Shown: positions 1 to 6,096, counted from the first letter of the stretch. The stretch: 6,384 nt of DNA from Oscillospiraceae bacterium (GCA_022769845.1 JALEIO010000242.1:1-6384), one strand, 5' to 3'. Made by a program: numbers and translations. Notes: a model not told the origin generated them from the letters alone.

Positions 1-63
1 TCGTGCAAGACAGAGGATTTTGTCGCAAAGATTGTTGAAGAAATTAAAACAAAAGTAAGATAA
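1..63 (+). CDS. C-terminal end of an unidentified protein (partial)
   Basis: Frame 1 is open from the window edge to a TAA stop at 61-63, giving 20 residues that begin SCKTEDFVAK and end EIKTKVR. The charged, helix-forming composition is typical of a protein C-terminus. The stretch is too short to assign a family. The stop lies 65 bp before the next start on the same strand, so the gene could be co-transcribed with the bile salt hydrolase gene, and no hairpin terminator is visible between them. Confidence 0.5.
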   Translation, partial: SCKTEDFVAKIVEEIKTKVR

Positions 64-128
64 TTGCTGCAAACTTGAAAAATTATTGTCAATACTATTA
101 AAGTAAATATTTTTCGGGAGGAATTTTT

Positions 129-1100
129 ATGTGTACGGCAGCAACGTTTAAAACAAAGGACTTTTATTTTGGCAGAACGCTCGACTACGAATTTTCATAC
201 GGCGAGGAAATTGTTATAATGCCTCGGAAATTCACACTCAAATTTACTGAAAACGATACGCTTTGCGAGCATTATGCCATTATCGGCTCGGCGCACGTTT
301 CACAAGGTTATCCTCTTTTTTATGATGCGGTAAACGAAAAAGGTCTTGCCGCAGCCGGGCTTAATTTTGCACAAAGCGCGCATTACTTTGATAGTATTTT
401 GGGAAAAAATAACATTGCGCAGTTTGAATTTTTGCCGTACATCCTCGCAAAATGTGCGTGCGTTGACGAAGCAAAGGAACTGCTTAAAAACATTAATATT
501 ACCAAAACACAGTTTGCCGAAGAATTTCCTGTTGCAAAGCTGCATTGGATTATTGCCGATAAAACCGGTGCTGTTACGGTGGAATCTACAGAAAATGGGC
601 TTAAAGTTTACGATAATCCTGCACAAGTGCTTACAAACGAACCGCCGTTTGATATGCAAATGCAGAGGCTGAATGATTTTATGTCACTTTCGCCCAAACA
701 GCCGGAAAATACGTTTGCGCCCGAAATACCTTTAAAAACTTACAGTCGGGGTATGGGAGCAATGGGACTGCCGGGCGATTTATCGTCGCAGTCGCGTTTT
801 GTTCGCGCGTCTTTTGTACGGGCAAATTCTGTTGCCGGCGAAGATGAAAATGAAAGTGTAAGTCAGTTTTTTCACATTCTCGGCTCGGTTGACCAGCCGC
901 GCGGCTGCTGTGATGTTGGCGGAAAATACGAAATTACAATATATACTTCGTGCTGCAACGCCGACAAGGGAATTTATTATTATACAACCTACCAAAATCC
1001 GCAGATTTCCGCTGTGGATATGCACCACGAAAACATTGACGGCAGCGAGCTTATAAAATATCCTATGCTGAATGAATGTTGTATAAACCGGCAGAATTAA
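129..1100 (+). CDS. bsh: Choloylglycine hydrolase family protein, probable bile salt hydrolase
   Basis: This N-terminal-nucleophile amidase would cleave the amide bond of glycine- or taurine-conjugated bile salts; the family also includes penicillin V acylases. The protein starts MCTAATF, so removal of Met1 would expose the catalytic Cys2. The other family active-site residues are present: Arg16 and Asp19 (GRTLD), Asn79 (GLNF), Asn170 (VLTN) and Arg223 (SRF). Asn rather than Tyr in GLNF favours bile salt hydrolase over penicillin V acylase. The segment GLPGD with SRFVRASF (about 213-230), FFHIL (247-251) and YTSC with GIYYYTTY (272-288) also match clostridial and lactobacillar enzymes as I remember them. 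At 323 residues the length is normal. No signal peptide is seen, so it should be cytoplasmic. GGGAGG at 116-121 lies 7 nt before ATG and fixes the start. The substrate loop reads Ser206-Arg207-Gly208. The upstream gap has no convincing promoter. The function is fairly secure; the preferred conjugate is not. Confidence 0.9.
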   Translation: MCTAATFKTKDFYFGRTLDYEFSYGEEIVIMPRKFTLKFTENDTLCEHYAIIGSAHVSQGYPLFYDAVNEKGLAAAGLNFAQSAHYFDSILGKNNIAQFEFLPYILAKCACVDEAKELLKNINITKTQFAEEFPVAKLHWIIADKTGAVTVESTENGLKVYDNPAQVLTNEPPFDMQMQRLNDFMSLSPKQPENTFAPEIPLKTYSRGMGAMGLPGDLSSQSRFVRASFVRANSVAGEDENESVSQFFHILGSVDQPRGCCDVGGKYEITIYTSCCNADKGIYYYTTYQNPQISAVDMHHENIDGSELIKYPMLNECCINRQN

Positions 1101-1197
1101 AGAAGTTTTAATTTTAAAATGTTACGGATAAAAATTTTATTTTACAATTAATTTATGCAAATTGATTTTTTATGCGTATATAATAATTTAACCTTTT

Positions 1198-1230
1198 AAA
1201 AAAACCGCAGCATATGTCGCTGCGGTTTTT
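1198..1230. terminator. Bidirectional intrinsic terminator between bsh and apeA
   Basis: An 11-bp perfect stem (AAAACCGCAGC at 1201-1211 pairing with 1219-1229) encloses a 7-nt loop. On the plus strand it ends in five T, about 100 bp past the bsh stop. On the minus strand the stem is followed by seven T and starts only 7 nt past the apeA stop. It therefore fits as the main terminator of the aminopeptidase gene and as a shared terminator for bsh. The gap 1101-1197 is AT-rich and holds no other feature I can support. Confidence 0.88.
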
Positions 1231-1236
1231 ATCGTA

Positions 1237-2592
1237 TTATTTGTTTTCCAAAAATGCTTTGTATCCGAGATATCCCATATAAATATCTGCTTTGGAGGCA
1301 AGCTCAAACGGTGAGTGCATTGACAAAATCGGCACACCGCAGTCAAGAGTTTCAACGTTTAAGTTTGCAATATACTGTGCAACTGTGCCGCCGCCGCCCT
1401 GGTCAACCTTGCCGAGTTCCGCAATTTGCCATTTTACATTGTTTGAATTGAAAATTCTTCTGATTTCTCCCACAAATTCAGCGTTTGCGTCGGATGTTCC
1501 GCTTTTGCCGCGCGAGCCTGTGTATTTGCAAATGCAAATTCCGCCGCCCATATATGCGCTGTTTTGCTCTTCGCATACGCTCTTGTAATTGGGGTCGTAG
1601 CCGGCTGTAACGTCGGCAGAAAGGCATTTTGACGCACCTAAACAATCTTTTAAATAAAGCTCGTTGTAGTCTCCTTTAACTGAATTTATGAGATGCGCAA
1701 TAAATGTTTCCAAAAATCTTGATTTTGTACCCGTTGAGCCCATACTGCCTATTTCTTCTTTGTCGGCAAGATAGCAAACGCAGGTTTTTTCAGGGCTTTC
1801 AACGTTCATAATTGCCTCAAACGAGGTGTAAGCACAAACCCTGTCATCCTGACCGTAGCTGCCCACAAATGATGAATCAAGACCGACGCTTTTTGCCTTG
1901 AAGGTTGGCACAAACACAAGCTCGGAACTTATAAAATCTTCTTCCTCAACGCCGTATTTATCTTTAAGAAGGGTAAGAATACTTCCTTTAACTTTGTCTT
2001 TTTCGTCATCATTGGGAAGAGAACCGAGAACAGCGTTTAAATCCTCGCCCGACATAAACTGACCCATTTTTTTAGCCATCTGGTCAGCTGCAAGATGGGG
2101 GAGAAGGTCGGTTATTGTGAATACGGGGTCGTCGTCATCCTCGCCGATATTTATTTCGACGATTTCGCCGTTTTCCTTCACAACGGTGCCGATAAGCGAC
2201 AGCGGAATGGTTGTCCACTGATATTTTTTAATACCGCCGTAATAGTGGGTTTTCGCCATTGCAATGCCCAAATCTTCATATACCGGATTTGGCTTTAAAT
2301 CAAGGCGAGGAGAGTCGATATGCGCCGCAACAAGATTAATTCCGTTTAAAATATCCTCTTTTCCGATAATTGCAAAAACAATGCTTTTGTCTCGGTTTAC
2401 GGCATAAACCTTGTCGCCGGCTTTAAGCTTTTTTGAATTGTCAAGCTCAACAAAACCGTTTTTTTCAGCAAGATTAAGGCTGTAAGCGGTGCAAAGTCTT
2501 TCGGTTTTTGAATTGTTTAAAAACTTAATATATCCATCGCAAAAATCAAACGCTTTTTCACGGTCGATTGTGTTCCATACAGATTTATCCAT
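1237..2592 (-). CDS. apeA: M18 family metallo-aminopeptidase (aminopeptidase I type)
   Basis: This is a cytosolic di-zinc aminopeptidase of family M18, which removes N-terminal residues from peptides, often acidic ones, and forms large oligomers. Metal-site motifs are all visible in the 451-residue product: AHIDSPR (His91), GQDDR (Asp249), DKEEIGS (Glu279 as general base and Glu280 as ligand), SADVTAGYDP (Asp327) and SMHSPFE (His426). The long middle section with DLLPHL and GEDLN (about 163-186) is typical of the bacterial aminopeptidase 1 subgroup rather than the shorter ApeB subgroup, which is the basis for the symbol. The frame extends to a TTG at 2637, but I chose ATG at 2592. AAAGGA at 2604-2609 precedes it by 11 nt, no Shine-Dalgarno precedes the TTG, and the mapped promoter would put the transcript start inside the extended form. 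It is monocistronic, with its own promoter and terminator. The family is certain; the ApeA subgroup is likely. Confidence 0.92.
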   Translation of the reverse strand: MDKSVWNTIDREKAFDFCDGYIKFLNNSKTERLCTAYSLNLAEKNGFVELDNSKKLKAGDKVYAVNRDKSIVFAIIGKEDILNGINLVAAHIDSPRLDLKPNPVYEDLGIAMAKTHYYGGIKKYQWTTIPLSLIGTVVKENGEIVEINIGEDDDDPVFTITDLLPHLAADQMAKKMGQFMSGEDLNAVLGSLPNDDEKDKVKGSILTLLKDKYGVEEEDFISSELVFVPTFKAKSVGLDSSFVGSYGQDDRVCAYTSFEAIMNVESPEKTCVCYLADKEEIGSMGSTGTKSRFLETFIAHLINSVKGDYNELYLKDCLGASKCLSADVTAGYDPNYKSVCEEQNSAYMGGGICICKYTGSRGKSGTSDANAEFVGEIRRIFNSNNVKWQIAELGKVDQGGGGTVAQYIANLNVETLDCGVPILSMHSPFELASKADIYMGYLGYKAFLENK

Positions 2593-2625
2593 AATTTTAT
2601 CATTCCTTTCAAAAAATATATTTAT

Positions 2626-2654
2626 ATTGTAATACAAAATTTAAAATTTTACAA
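2626..2654 (-). promoter_or_regulatory. Sigma-A-type promoter of apeA
   Basis: Read on the minus strand, TTGTAA (2654-2649) and TACAAT (2631-2626) are separated by 17 bp. The predicted transcript start near 2619 leaves a short leader of about 27 nt containing GAAAGGA and then the ATG at 2592. The -10 region lies within an odd palindrome, TTGTA-T-TACAA, which recurs at the rplM promoter. Confidence 0.6.
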
Positions 2655-2703
2655 CAATTTTCATAAAATTTTTATATTTTGTAAAAATGCGGAATTAATG
2701 AGA

Positions 2704-2732
2704 TTGACAAACAATTATTTTATATGTATAAT
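2704..2732 (+). promoter_or_regulatory. Perfect-consensus sigma-A promoter of the DUF975 gene
   Basis: TTGACA at 2704-2709 and TATAAT at 2727-2732 are separated by exactly 17 bp in a very AT-rich background. The transcript start should be near 2739, giving a leader of about 35 nt that carries AGGAGGT at 2763-2769. It is divergent from the apeA promoter, whose -35 box is about 50 bp away. No obvious operator overlaps it, so strong housekeeping expression is likely. Confidence 0.85.
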
Positions 2733-2774
2733 TAAATTGAAAGTTGAGTTTTTATAAATTTTAGGAGGTATTTT

Positions 2775-3410
2775 ATGGACAGAGTTTCTTTGAAAAATGC
2801 CGCAAAGGCACAGATTAAAGGTAACATAGGCGTGCTTTTTGTGTGCTATCTTATCATTGCAGTAATATCTGCGGTGTGCAGCGGTGTAACTATGGGAATT
2901 GCATCAATTATAGTTGTTCCCCCGCTTTCGCTTGGACTTATTATAATTTATCTTGGTATGTATAATGGCAGTGAAGCAAGAATAGAAACATTATTTAAAG
3001 GGTTCAAGATAAATTTTGTAAAGTCAATTCTTGTTGAAATCCTCGTTTTTGTATTTACGTTTTTGTGGTCGCTTTTGTTCATAATTCCGGGAATTATAAA
3101 GGCGTTTTCGTATTCGATGTCAATGTACATACTTGCGGATAATCCGCAGATGACTTCGCTTGAGGCGATAAATGAAAGCAAAAGAATTATGCACGGTCAT
3201 AAAATGGATTTGTTTGTGCTTTATCTTTCGTTTATTCCGTGGTATCTTTTGGTAATGATTACCTTTGGTATTGCCGGTATTTATGTTGCTCCTTATATGT
3301 ATATGACGATAACGAATTTTTATAAAAGCATTTCGGGTTCTGCACAGTATCAGGGAGAAGCAGCCGAAACAGATGATTCTTCAAACGGCGGCGCATTTTA
3401 CGCTGAATAA
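2775..3410 (+). CDS. DUF975 family integral membrane protein
   Basis: The 211-residue product has the arrangement of DUF975 proteins, which are multi-pass membrane proteins of Firmicutes with no established function. The N-terminus (MDRVSLKNAAKAQIKGN) is amphipathic and basic. Hydrophobic segments lie at about 18-38, 42-62, 84-109 and 145-170. The family signature sits after the third segment: PGIIKAFSYSM (105-115), LADNPQMTSLEAI (120-132) and SKRIMHGHK (135-143). The short C-terminal tail is acidic and serine- and glycine-rich. AGGAGG at 2763-2768 lies 6 nt before the ATG, so the start is secure. The gene is monocistronic under a consensus promoter and converges on cwlD. No role can be assigned from context. 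Confidence 0.88.
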   Translation: MDRVSLKNAAKAQIKGNIGVLFVCYLIIAVISAVCSGVTMGIASIIVVPPLSLGLIIIYLGMYNGSEARIETLFKGFKINFVKSILVEILVFVFTFLWSLLFIIPGIIKAFSYSMSMYILADNPQMTSLEAINESKRIMHGHKMDLFVLYLSFIPWYLLVMITFGIAGIYVAPYMYMTITNFYKSISGSAQYQGEAAETDDSSNGGAFYAE

Positions 3411-3522
3411 TTAATGTCTACTGAACAAATGGTTTTGCGAAACTATTTATGAAAGATGATGCAAAATGGAAATGAAAGGTGAATAATACCCCTTCCAAAT
3501 TGCTTGATTTTATCGTGATTTT

Positions 3523-3575
3523 AATAAAAACGAAGAAGAACCCGATTTTCGATTGATGCAAATTCGAGTTCTTCG
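3523..3575 (-). terminator. Probable intrinsic terminator of cwlD
   Basis: On the minus strand GAAGAACTCGA (3574-3564) pairs with TCGGGTTCTTC (3545-3535) as an 11-bp stem with one U-G wobble around an 18-nt loop. A TTTTTATT tract follows at 3530-3523. An alternative register, CGAAGAA with TTCTTCG (3575-3569 and 3537-3531), would place the stem directly against the T-tract. It lies 35 nt past the cwlD stop. On the plus strand the wobble becomes a C-A mismatch and no T-run follows, so it should act on the minus strand only. Confidence 0.55.
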
Positions 3576-3584
3576 ACAGTCTGG

Positions 3585-3610
3585 AGGGACGGTATAATGC
3601 CGTCTCTTTT
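3585..3610 (+). terminator. Probable intrinsic terminator of the DUF975 gene
   Basis: AGGGACGG (3585-3592) pairs with CCGTCTCT (3600-3607) as an 8-bp stem with one G-U wobble and a TATAATG loop, and four T end at 3610. It lies about 175 bp past the DUF975 stop and touches the cwlD stop codon. On the minus strand the wobble becomes an A-C mismatch and the following bases are CCTCC, so only plus-strand activity is expected. The stretch 3411-3522 before it holds no gene or signal I can support. Confidence 0.6.
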
Positions 3611-4320
3611 CAGTTTTTATTAAAATAATCTGAGATGCCAAGATACATTGCCCACGCGATTTTTTCTTGGTATTCATCGGTTTTGAGCAAGGCTTCTTCT
3701 TCGGGATTTGACAAAAAACCGCATTCTGCAATTACCGACGGAATTTTGCTGTCTGTTAAAATATAAATTGAATTGTCAGCAGCCTTTGCGGTGCGCGTAT
3801 TGGATTTATCAAGATGTTCTATAAATGATTTTTGCAGAAACTCGCCCAAAATTTTGCTTTCATTAGGACTTTTTGCATAAAATACCTGTGCGCCCCTATA
3901 CTTTCCTTCGGGAAATTTATTCATATGCACGCTTATAAAAATATCGGCGTTGGGCGTATTTTTAAAATCTCGTCTTGCTTTTAAATCAGCGCGCTTTATG
4001 TCGCGGATTTTGCCCTTTTCATCAGGTGCTATATTGTTGTCGTCGCTGCGCGTTATAATGACGAATGTGCCGCTTTGCTCAAGAAGTCGCTGTAATTTTT
4101 GACATATTTTAAGGTTTATATCTTTTTCCAAAACTCCGCTTATTCCCACTGCCCCGCCGTCGGGAGCACCGTGGCCTGCGTCAAGCACAACGCACTTTCC
4201 GCTTGGTGGAACGGCAAGGGTTTGCTCGTATTTTGAAAAATTCGCAATATTTATGCCGAGTGACAATGCAATTATCGCAAGGCATATAAAATAAACTGCA
4301 ACAGTTTTAAATTTAAGCAT
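3610..4320 (-). CDS. cwlD: Spore cortex N-acetylmuramoyl-L-alanine amidase CwlD
   Basis: CwlD is an Amidase_3 zinc enzyme. In spore-formers it strips the peptide from muramic acid so that muramic-delta-lactam can form in the spore cortex, a modification needed for cortex breakdown at germination. The 236-residue product has an N-terminal signal-anchor (about 4-25) and then the amidase domain. Zinc and catalytic residues are visible: DAGHG (His50), LEKDIN (Glu65), SVHMN (His132) and IAECGFLSN (Glu199). The length matches CwlD rather than larger vegetative amidases with added binding domains. The frame could be extended to a GTG at 4329, but GAGGAG at 4329-4334 sits 8 nt before the ATG at 4320, which fixes the start. 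The Shine-Dalgarno lies in the distal arm of a perfect palindrome. No own promoter is visible. In Bacillus subtilis cwlD also lies close to rplM-rpsI, which supports the assignment. Confidence 0.9.
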   Translation of the reverse strand: MLKFKTVAVYFICLAIIALSLGINIANFSKYEQTLAVPPSGKCVVLDAGHGAPDGGAVGISGVLEKDINLKICQKLQRLLEQSGTFVIITRSDDNNIAPDEKGKIRDIKRADLKARRDFKNTPNADIFISVHMNKFPEGKYRGAQVFYAKSPNESKILGEFLQKSFIEHLDKSNTRTAKAADNSIYILTDSKIPSVIAECGFLSNPEEEALLKTDEYQEKIAWAMYLGISDYFNKN

Positions 4321-4360
4321 AAAAAACACTCCTCATAAGCATAATTATGCTTATGAGGAG
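4321..4360 (-). promoter_or_regulatory. 32-bp perfect palindrome: terminator-like hairpin holding the cwlD ribosome binding site
   Basis: CTCCTCATAAGCATAA (4329-4344) is followed directly by its exact reverse complement (4345-4360). In the minus-strand transcript this folds into a stem of about 14 bp with an AAUU loop, then TG and six U (4326-4321), then the cwlD ATG. The hairpin starts 4 nt after the stop codon of the upstream gene, so it reads as that gene's intrinsic terminator. GAGGAG at its distal end is also the only Shine-Dalgarno for cwlD, so any read-through RNA would have its ribosome binding site paired. On the plus strand no T-run follows. Activity is inferred; the pairing and positions are seen directly. 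Confidence 0.7.
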
Positions 4361-4364
4361 ATTG

Positions 4365-4910
4365 TTATGATTTGTTTTTATTCTTGTTTTTAAAAATAAG
4401 CGGATAAATATATTTATCGGCAAATTCAAAGTTCTTTGTTCCTGCAATATATCCAAGCAATGAAAAAATTATCGGCAGAATAAGCGAAATTACATAAAAT
4501 ATTTTCGATATATCCAGCACGCCAATATAAATTCCCTGCCAGAATTTAAAAATAGTGTAGAATATATTAAAGGAATTTGGATTTTTTAAATGAAAAATTA
4601 TCATAAATACAAAAATTATATATGTTGGAATTTCGGAAATCAGCGAAATTTCAAGGGCATATATAGGATTCGGTTTGATTTCGCTTATTTTTCTCGAGTG
4701 AGCTCTGCCCAAATGCCATATGTTTGAGTATAAGTTAGAAAGGTAAAAAAGCAAAATAACAAGTGTGTAAAGTATGCCTCCGAGTGGTTTTACAACTCCG
4801 TCATTATAATATATAAAATTTGAAAACGGGAGCAAAAACACCAACGATACAACCGAATATAGTGCGTGATATCCCAAAAGTGCCGCACTTTTTTTATATA
4901 AACCCTTCAT
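4365..4910 (-). CDS. Hypothetical four-helix membrane protein
   Basis: I do not recognise a family. The 181-residue product is strongly hydrophobic, with likely membrane segments at about 12-31, 43-63, 84-107 and 136-156. There is a basic loop, HLGRAHSRK (66-74), after the second segment, and an Asn/Lys-rich tail, KNKNKNKS, after the last. No catalytic motif is apparent. I chose ATG at 4910 because GGAG at 4917-4920 lies 6 nt upstream. The frame is open to ATG at 4952 and has another ATG at 4922 preceded by GGGCGGCGGA, so a slightly longer protein is possible. Its promoter, TTGACA-16-TATAAT with an extended -10, predicts a leader of about 108 nt. The gene is followed 4 nt after its stop by the palindrome and then by cwlD on the same strand, so it may form an attenuated two-gene unit with cwlD. 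Whether it has a spore-related role is unknown. Confidence 0.7.
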   Translation of the reverse strand: MKGLYKKSAALLGYHALYSVVSLVFLLPFSNFIYYNDGVVKPLGGILYTLVILLFYLSNLYSNIWHLGRAHSRKISEIKPNPIYALEISLISEIPTYIIFVFMIIFHLKNPNSFNIFYTIFKFWQGIYIGVLDISKIFYVISLILPIIFSLLGYIAGTKNFEFADKYIYPLIFKNKNKNKS

Positions 4911-5024
4911 AAAAATCTCCATTCCGCCGCCCTGTAACGGCATAAACAGCATATTAAAATCTTTATATACGCAGGAAAAATGATGACAAAAGAATATAAC
5001 GATTTTTCTTTTAATATTATCATT

Positions 5025-5052
5025 ATTATACCACGTTTATGGCATATGTCAA
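5025..5052 (-). promoter_or_regulatory. Sigma-A promoter of the membrane protein gene (and possibly cwlD)
   Basis: On the minus strand TTGACA (5052-5047) and TATAAT (5030-5025) are separated by 16 bp. TGG immediately before the -10 makes it an extended -10 (TGNTATAAT). Transcription should start near 5018. Both hexamers are perfect, so this is one of the strongest promoters in the window, for a gene of unknown role. Confidence 0.82.
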
Positions 5053-5155
5053 ATGCTTTTTTAAAAATCATAATTGAGAAAAGCAGAGAAATTTTAAGAA
5101 AACACGAGAAAACAAGACTTTAAGGTCGGCAAATTAAAAATTTTGAAAAAAGTGC

Positions 5156-5184
5156 TTGACATATTGTGAAAATTGTATTACAAT
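5156..5184 (+). promoter_or_regulatory. Sigma-A promoter of the rplM-rpsI operon
   Basis: TTGACA at 5156-5161 and TACAAT at 5179-5184 are separated by 17 bp, with an A/T-rich tract just upstream. The transcript start is predicted near 5191. The -10 lies in an odd palindrome, ATTGTA-T-TACAAT (5172-5184). Confidence 0.82.
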
Positions 5185-5195
5185 ATAGTACGTTG

Positions 5196-5220
5196 ATAAA
5201 TTTGACAAGAACAAATTTAT
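5196..5220 (+). promoter_or_regulatory. Leader hairpin upstream of rplM
   Basis: ATAAATTTG (5196-5204) and CAAATTTAT (5212-5220) form a perfect 9-bp stem with an ACAAGAA loop, within a few bases of the predicted 5' end of the operon mRNA and 19 nt before the Shine-Dalgarno. L13 is known to autoregulate its mRNA in E. coli, and L13 leader structures have been described in Firmicutes. I cannot match this AU-rich hairpin to those. It may equally be a 5' stability element. Confidence 0.4.
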
Positions 5221-5251
5221 ATAAAGCTAAACAATTACGGAGGTAAAAAAT

Positions 5252-5689
5252 ATGAGTACGTTTATGGCTAAACCAAACGATGTTGAAAGAAAATGGTATA
5301 TCATCGACGCAGCAGATAAGCCTCTCGGAAGAGTTGCAAGCGCAGCCGCTTCTATTTTAAGAGGTAAAATCAAACCGTCGTTTACACCGCACGTTGACTG
5401 TGGAGACTTTGTTATCATCATCAATGCTGAAAAAGCGGTTCTTACCGGCAAAAAGCTTGATCAGAAGTATTACAGATATCACACAGGGTATGTAGGCGGT
5501 TTAAAAGAGGTTAAATACAAAATATTAATGCAGGAAAATCCCGAAAAGGCAATGACTCTTGCAGTTAAGGGTATGCTTCCGCATAATACAATCGGTGCAA
5601 ATTCTCTTACGCGTTTGAGAGTTTACAAAGGAGATTCTCATATGCACGACGCACAGAAACCCGAAGTTTATACAGGTGAATTAAGATAA
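5252..5689 (+). CDS. rplM: 50S ribosomal protein L13
   Basis: L13 is an early-assembly protein of the large ribosomal subunit that binds 23S rRNA. The 145-residue product has the usual length. Family features are in order: RKWYIIDA (13-20) with KPLGRVAS (23-30), YYRYHTGY (73-80), and the C-terminal signature GMLPHNTIG (107-115), RLRVYKG (121-127) and HMHDAQKPE (130-138). The signature reads NTIGAN where many homologues have a LGR-type sequence, a small variation that should not matter. GGAGGT at 5239-5244 lies 7 nt before the ATG. It is the first gene of a two-gene operon with rpsI, the conserved bacterial arrangement, with its own promoter and a 61-nt leader. Confidence 0.97.
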   Translation: MSTFMAKPNDVERKWYIIDAADKPLGRVASAAASILRGKIKPSFTPHVDCGDFVIIINAEKAVLTGKKLDQKYYRYHTGYVGGLKEVKYKILMQENPEKAMTLAVKGMLPHNTIGANSLTRLRVYKGDSHMHDAQKPEVYTGELR

Positions 5690-5703
5690 GGAGGAGAAGA
5701 AAA

Positions 5704-6096
5704 ATGGCAAATGCACAGTTTTACGGCACCGGAAGAAGAAAAAAATCTATCGCAAGAGTAAGACTTATTCCCGGTAAAGGTGAAATTAAAATAAATAACA
5801 GAACCATTGACGATTATTTTGGTTTGGAAACATTAAAGGTTATAGTTAGACAGCCGCTCGTTGCAACTGATAATCTCGGTAAATTAGACGTTGTATGTAA
5901 AGTTTCGGGCGGTGGATTTACAGGTCAGGCAGGTGCTATCCGCCACGGTATTGCAAGAGCGCTTTTGCAGGTTGATGCTGAAAACAGAAAAGTGCTTAAA
6001 GCTGCCGGCTTCTTAACCCGTGACCCCAGAATGAAAGAAAGAAAGAAGTACGGCTTGAAGGCAGCTCGTCGTGCACCGCAGTTCTCAAAGAGATAA
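5704..6096 (+). CDS. rpsI: 30S ribosomal protein S9
   Basis: S9 is a protein of the small-subunit head whose basic C-terminal tail reaches the P-site tRNA. The 130-residue product is full length. It has FYGTGRRKKSIARVRL (6-21), the S9 signature GGGFTGQAGAIRHGIARAL (69-87), and the conserved end KKYGLKAARRAPQFSKR, whose terminal SKR contacts tRNA in other bacteria. The gap to rplM is 14 nt, and its Shine-Dalgarno AAGGAGG (5688-5694) overlaps the rplM stop, so the two are co-transcribed and probably translationally coupled. Its last codons are intact even though sequence belonging to a probable integrated element begins just after the stop. This fits an insertion that uses or rebuilds the 3' end of the gene. 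Confidence 0.97.
   Translation: MANAQFYGTGRRKKSIARVRLIPGKGEIKINNRTIDDYFGLETLKVIVRQPLVATDNLGKLDVVCKVSGGGFTGQAGAIRHGIARALLQVDAENRKVLKAAGFLTRDPRMKERKKYGLKAARRAPQFSKR

Larger units (their letters stand above)
4911..5251. other. 341-bp divergent intergenic region upstream of rplM
   Basis: No gene is supported here. The region holds the leader (about 5018 to 4911) and promoter of the minus-strand membrane protein gene. An AT-rich tract at 5126-5150 could serve as an UP element for rplM. The rplM promoter and its 61-nt leader with a small hairpin follow. No truA or other usual upstream neighbour of rplM is present. The block 5053-5125 shows nothing beyond A-rich sequence. Confidence 0.6.

Noticed and set aside
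86..113. Possible promoter for bsh (TTGTCA and TATTTT, 16 bp apart).
   Set aside because: The -10 is weak and the transcript start would fall in the Shine-Dalgarno sequence. Other pairings upstream have poor spacing.
1162..1184. TTGATT and TATAAT resembling a promoter downstream of bsh.
   Set aside because: Spacing is only 11 bp and no plus-strand gene follows; the terminator at 1198-1230 comes directly after.
3508..3597. Open 29-codon stretch reading FYRDFNKNEEEPDF and onward to a stop, possibly a gene remnant.
   Set aside because: It has no start or ribosome binding site, is preceded by in-frame stops, and the sequence is better explained by the two terminator hairpins. A decayed gene cannot be excluded.
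4393..4408. Perfect 16-bp palindrome GATAAATATATTTATC.
   Set aside because: It lies inside the membrane protein coding sequence near the C-terminus and is pure AT apart from its ends, so chance is likely.
4335..4420. Search for a sporulation sigma (SigE or SigG) promoter for cwlD upstream of its start.
   Set aside because: CATA-like and GAATA-like pieces are present but never at the right spacing.
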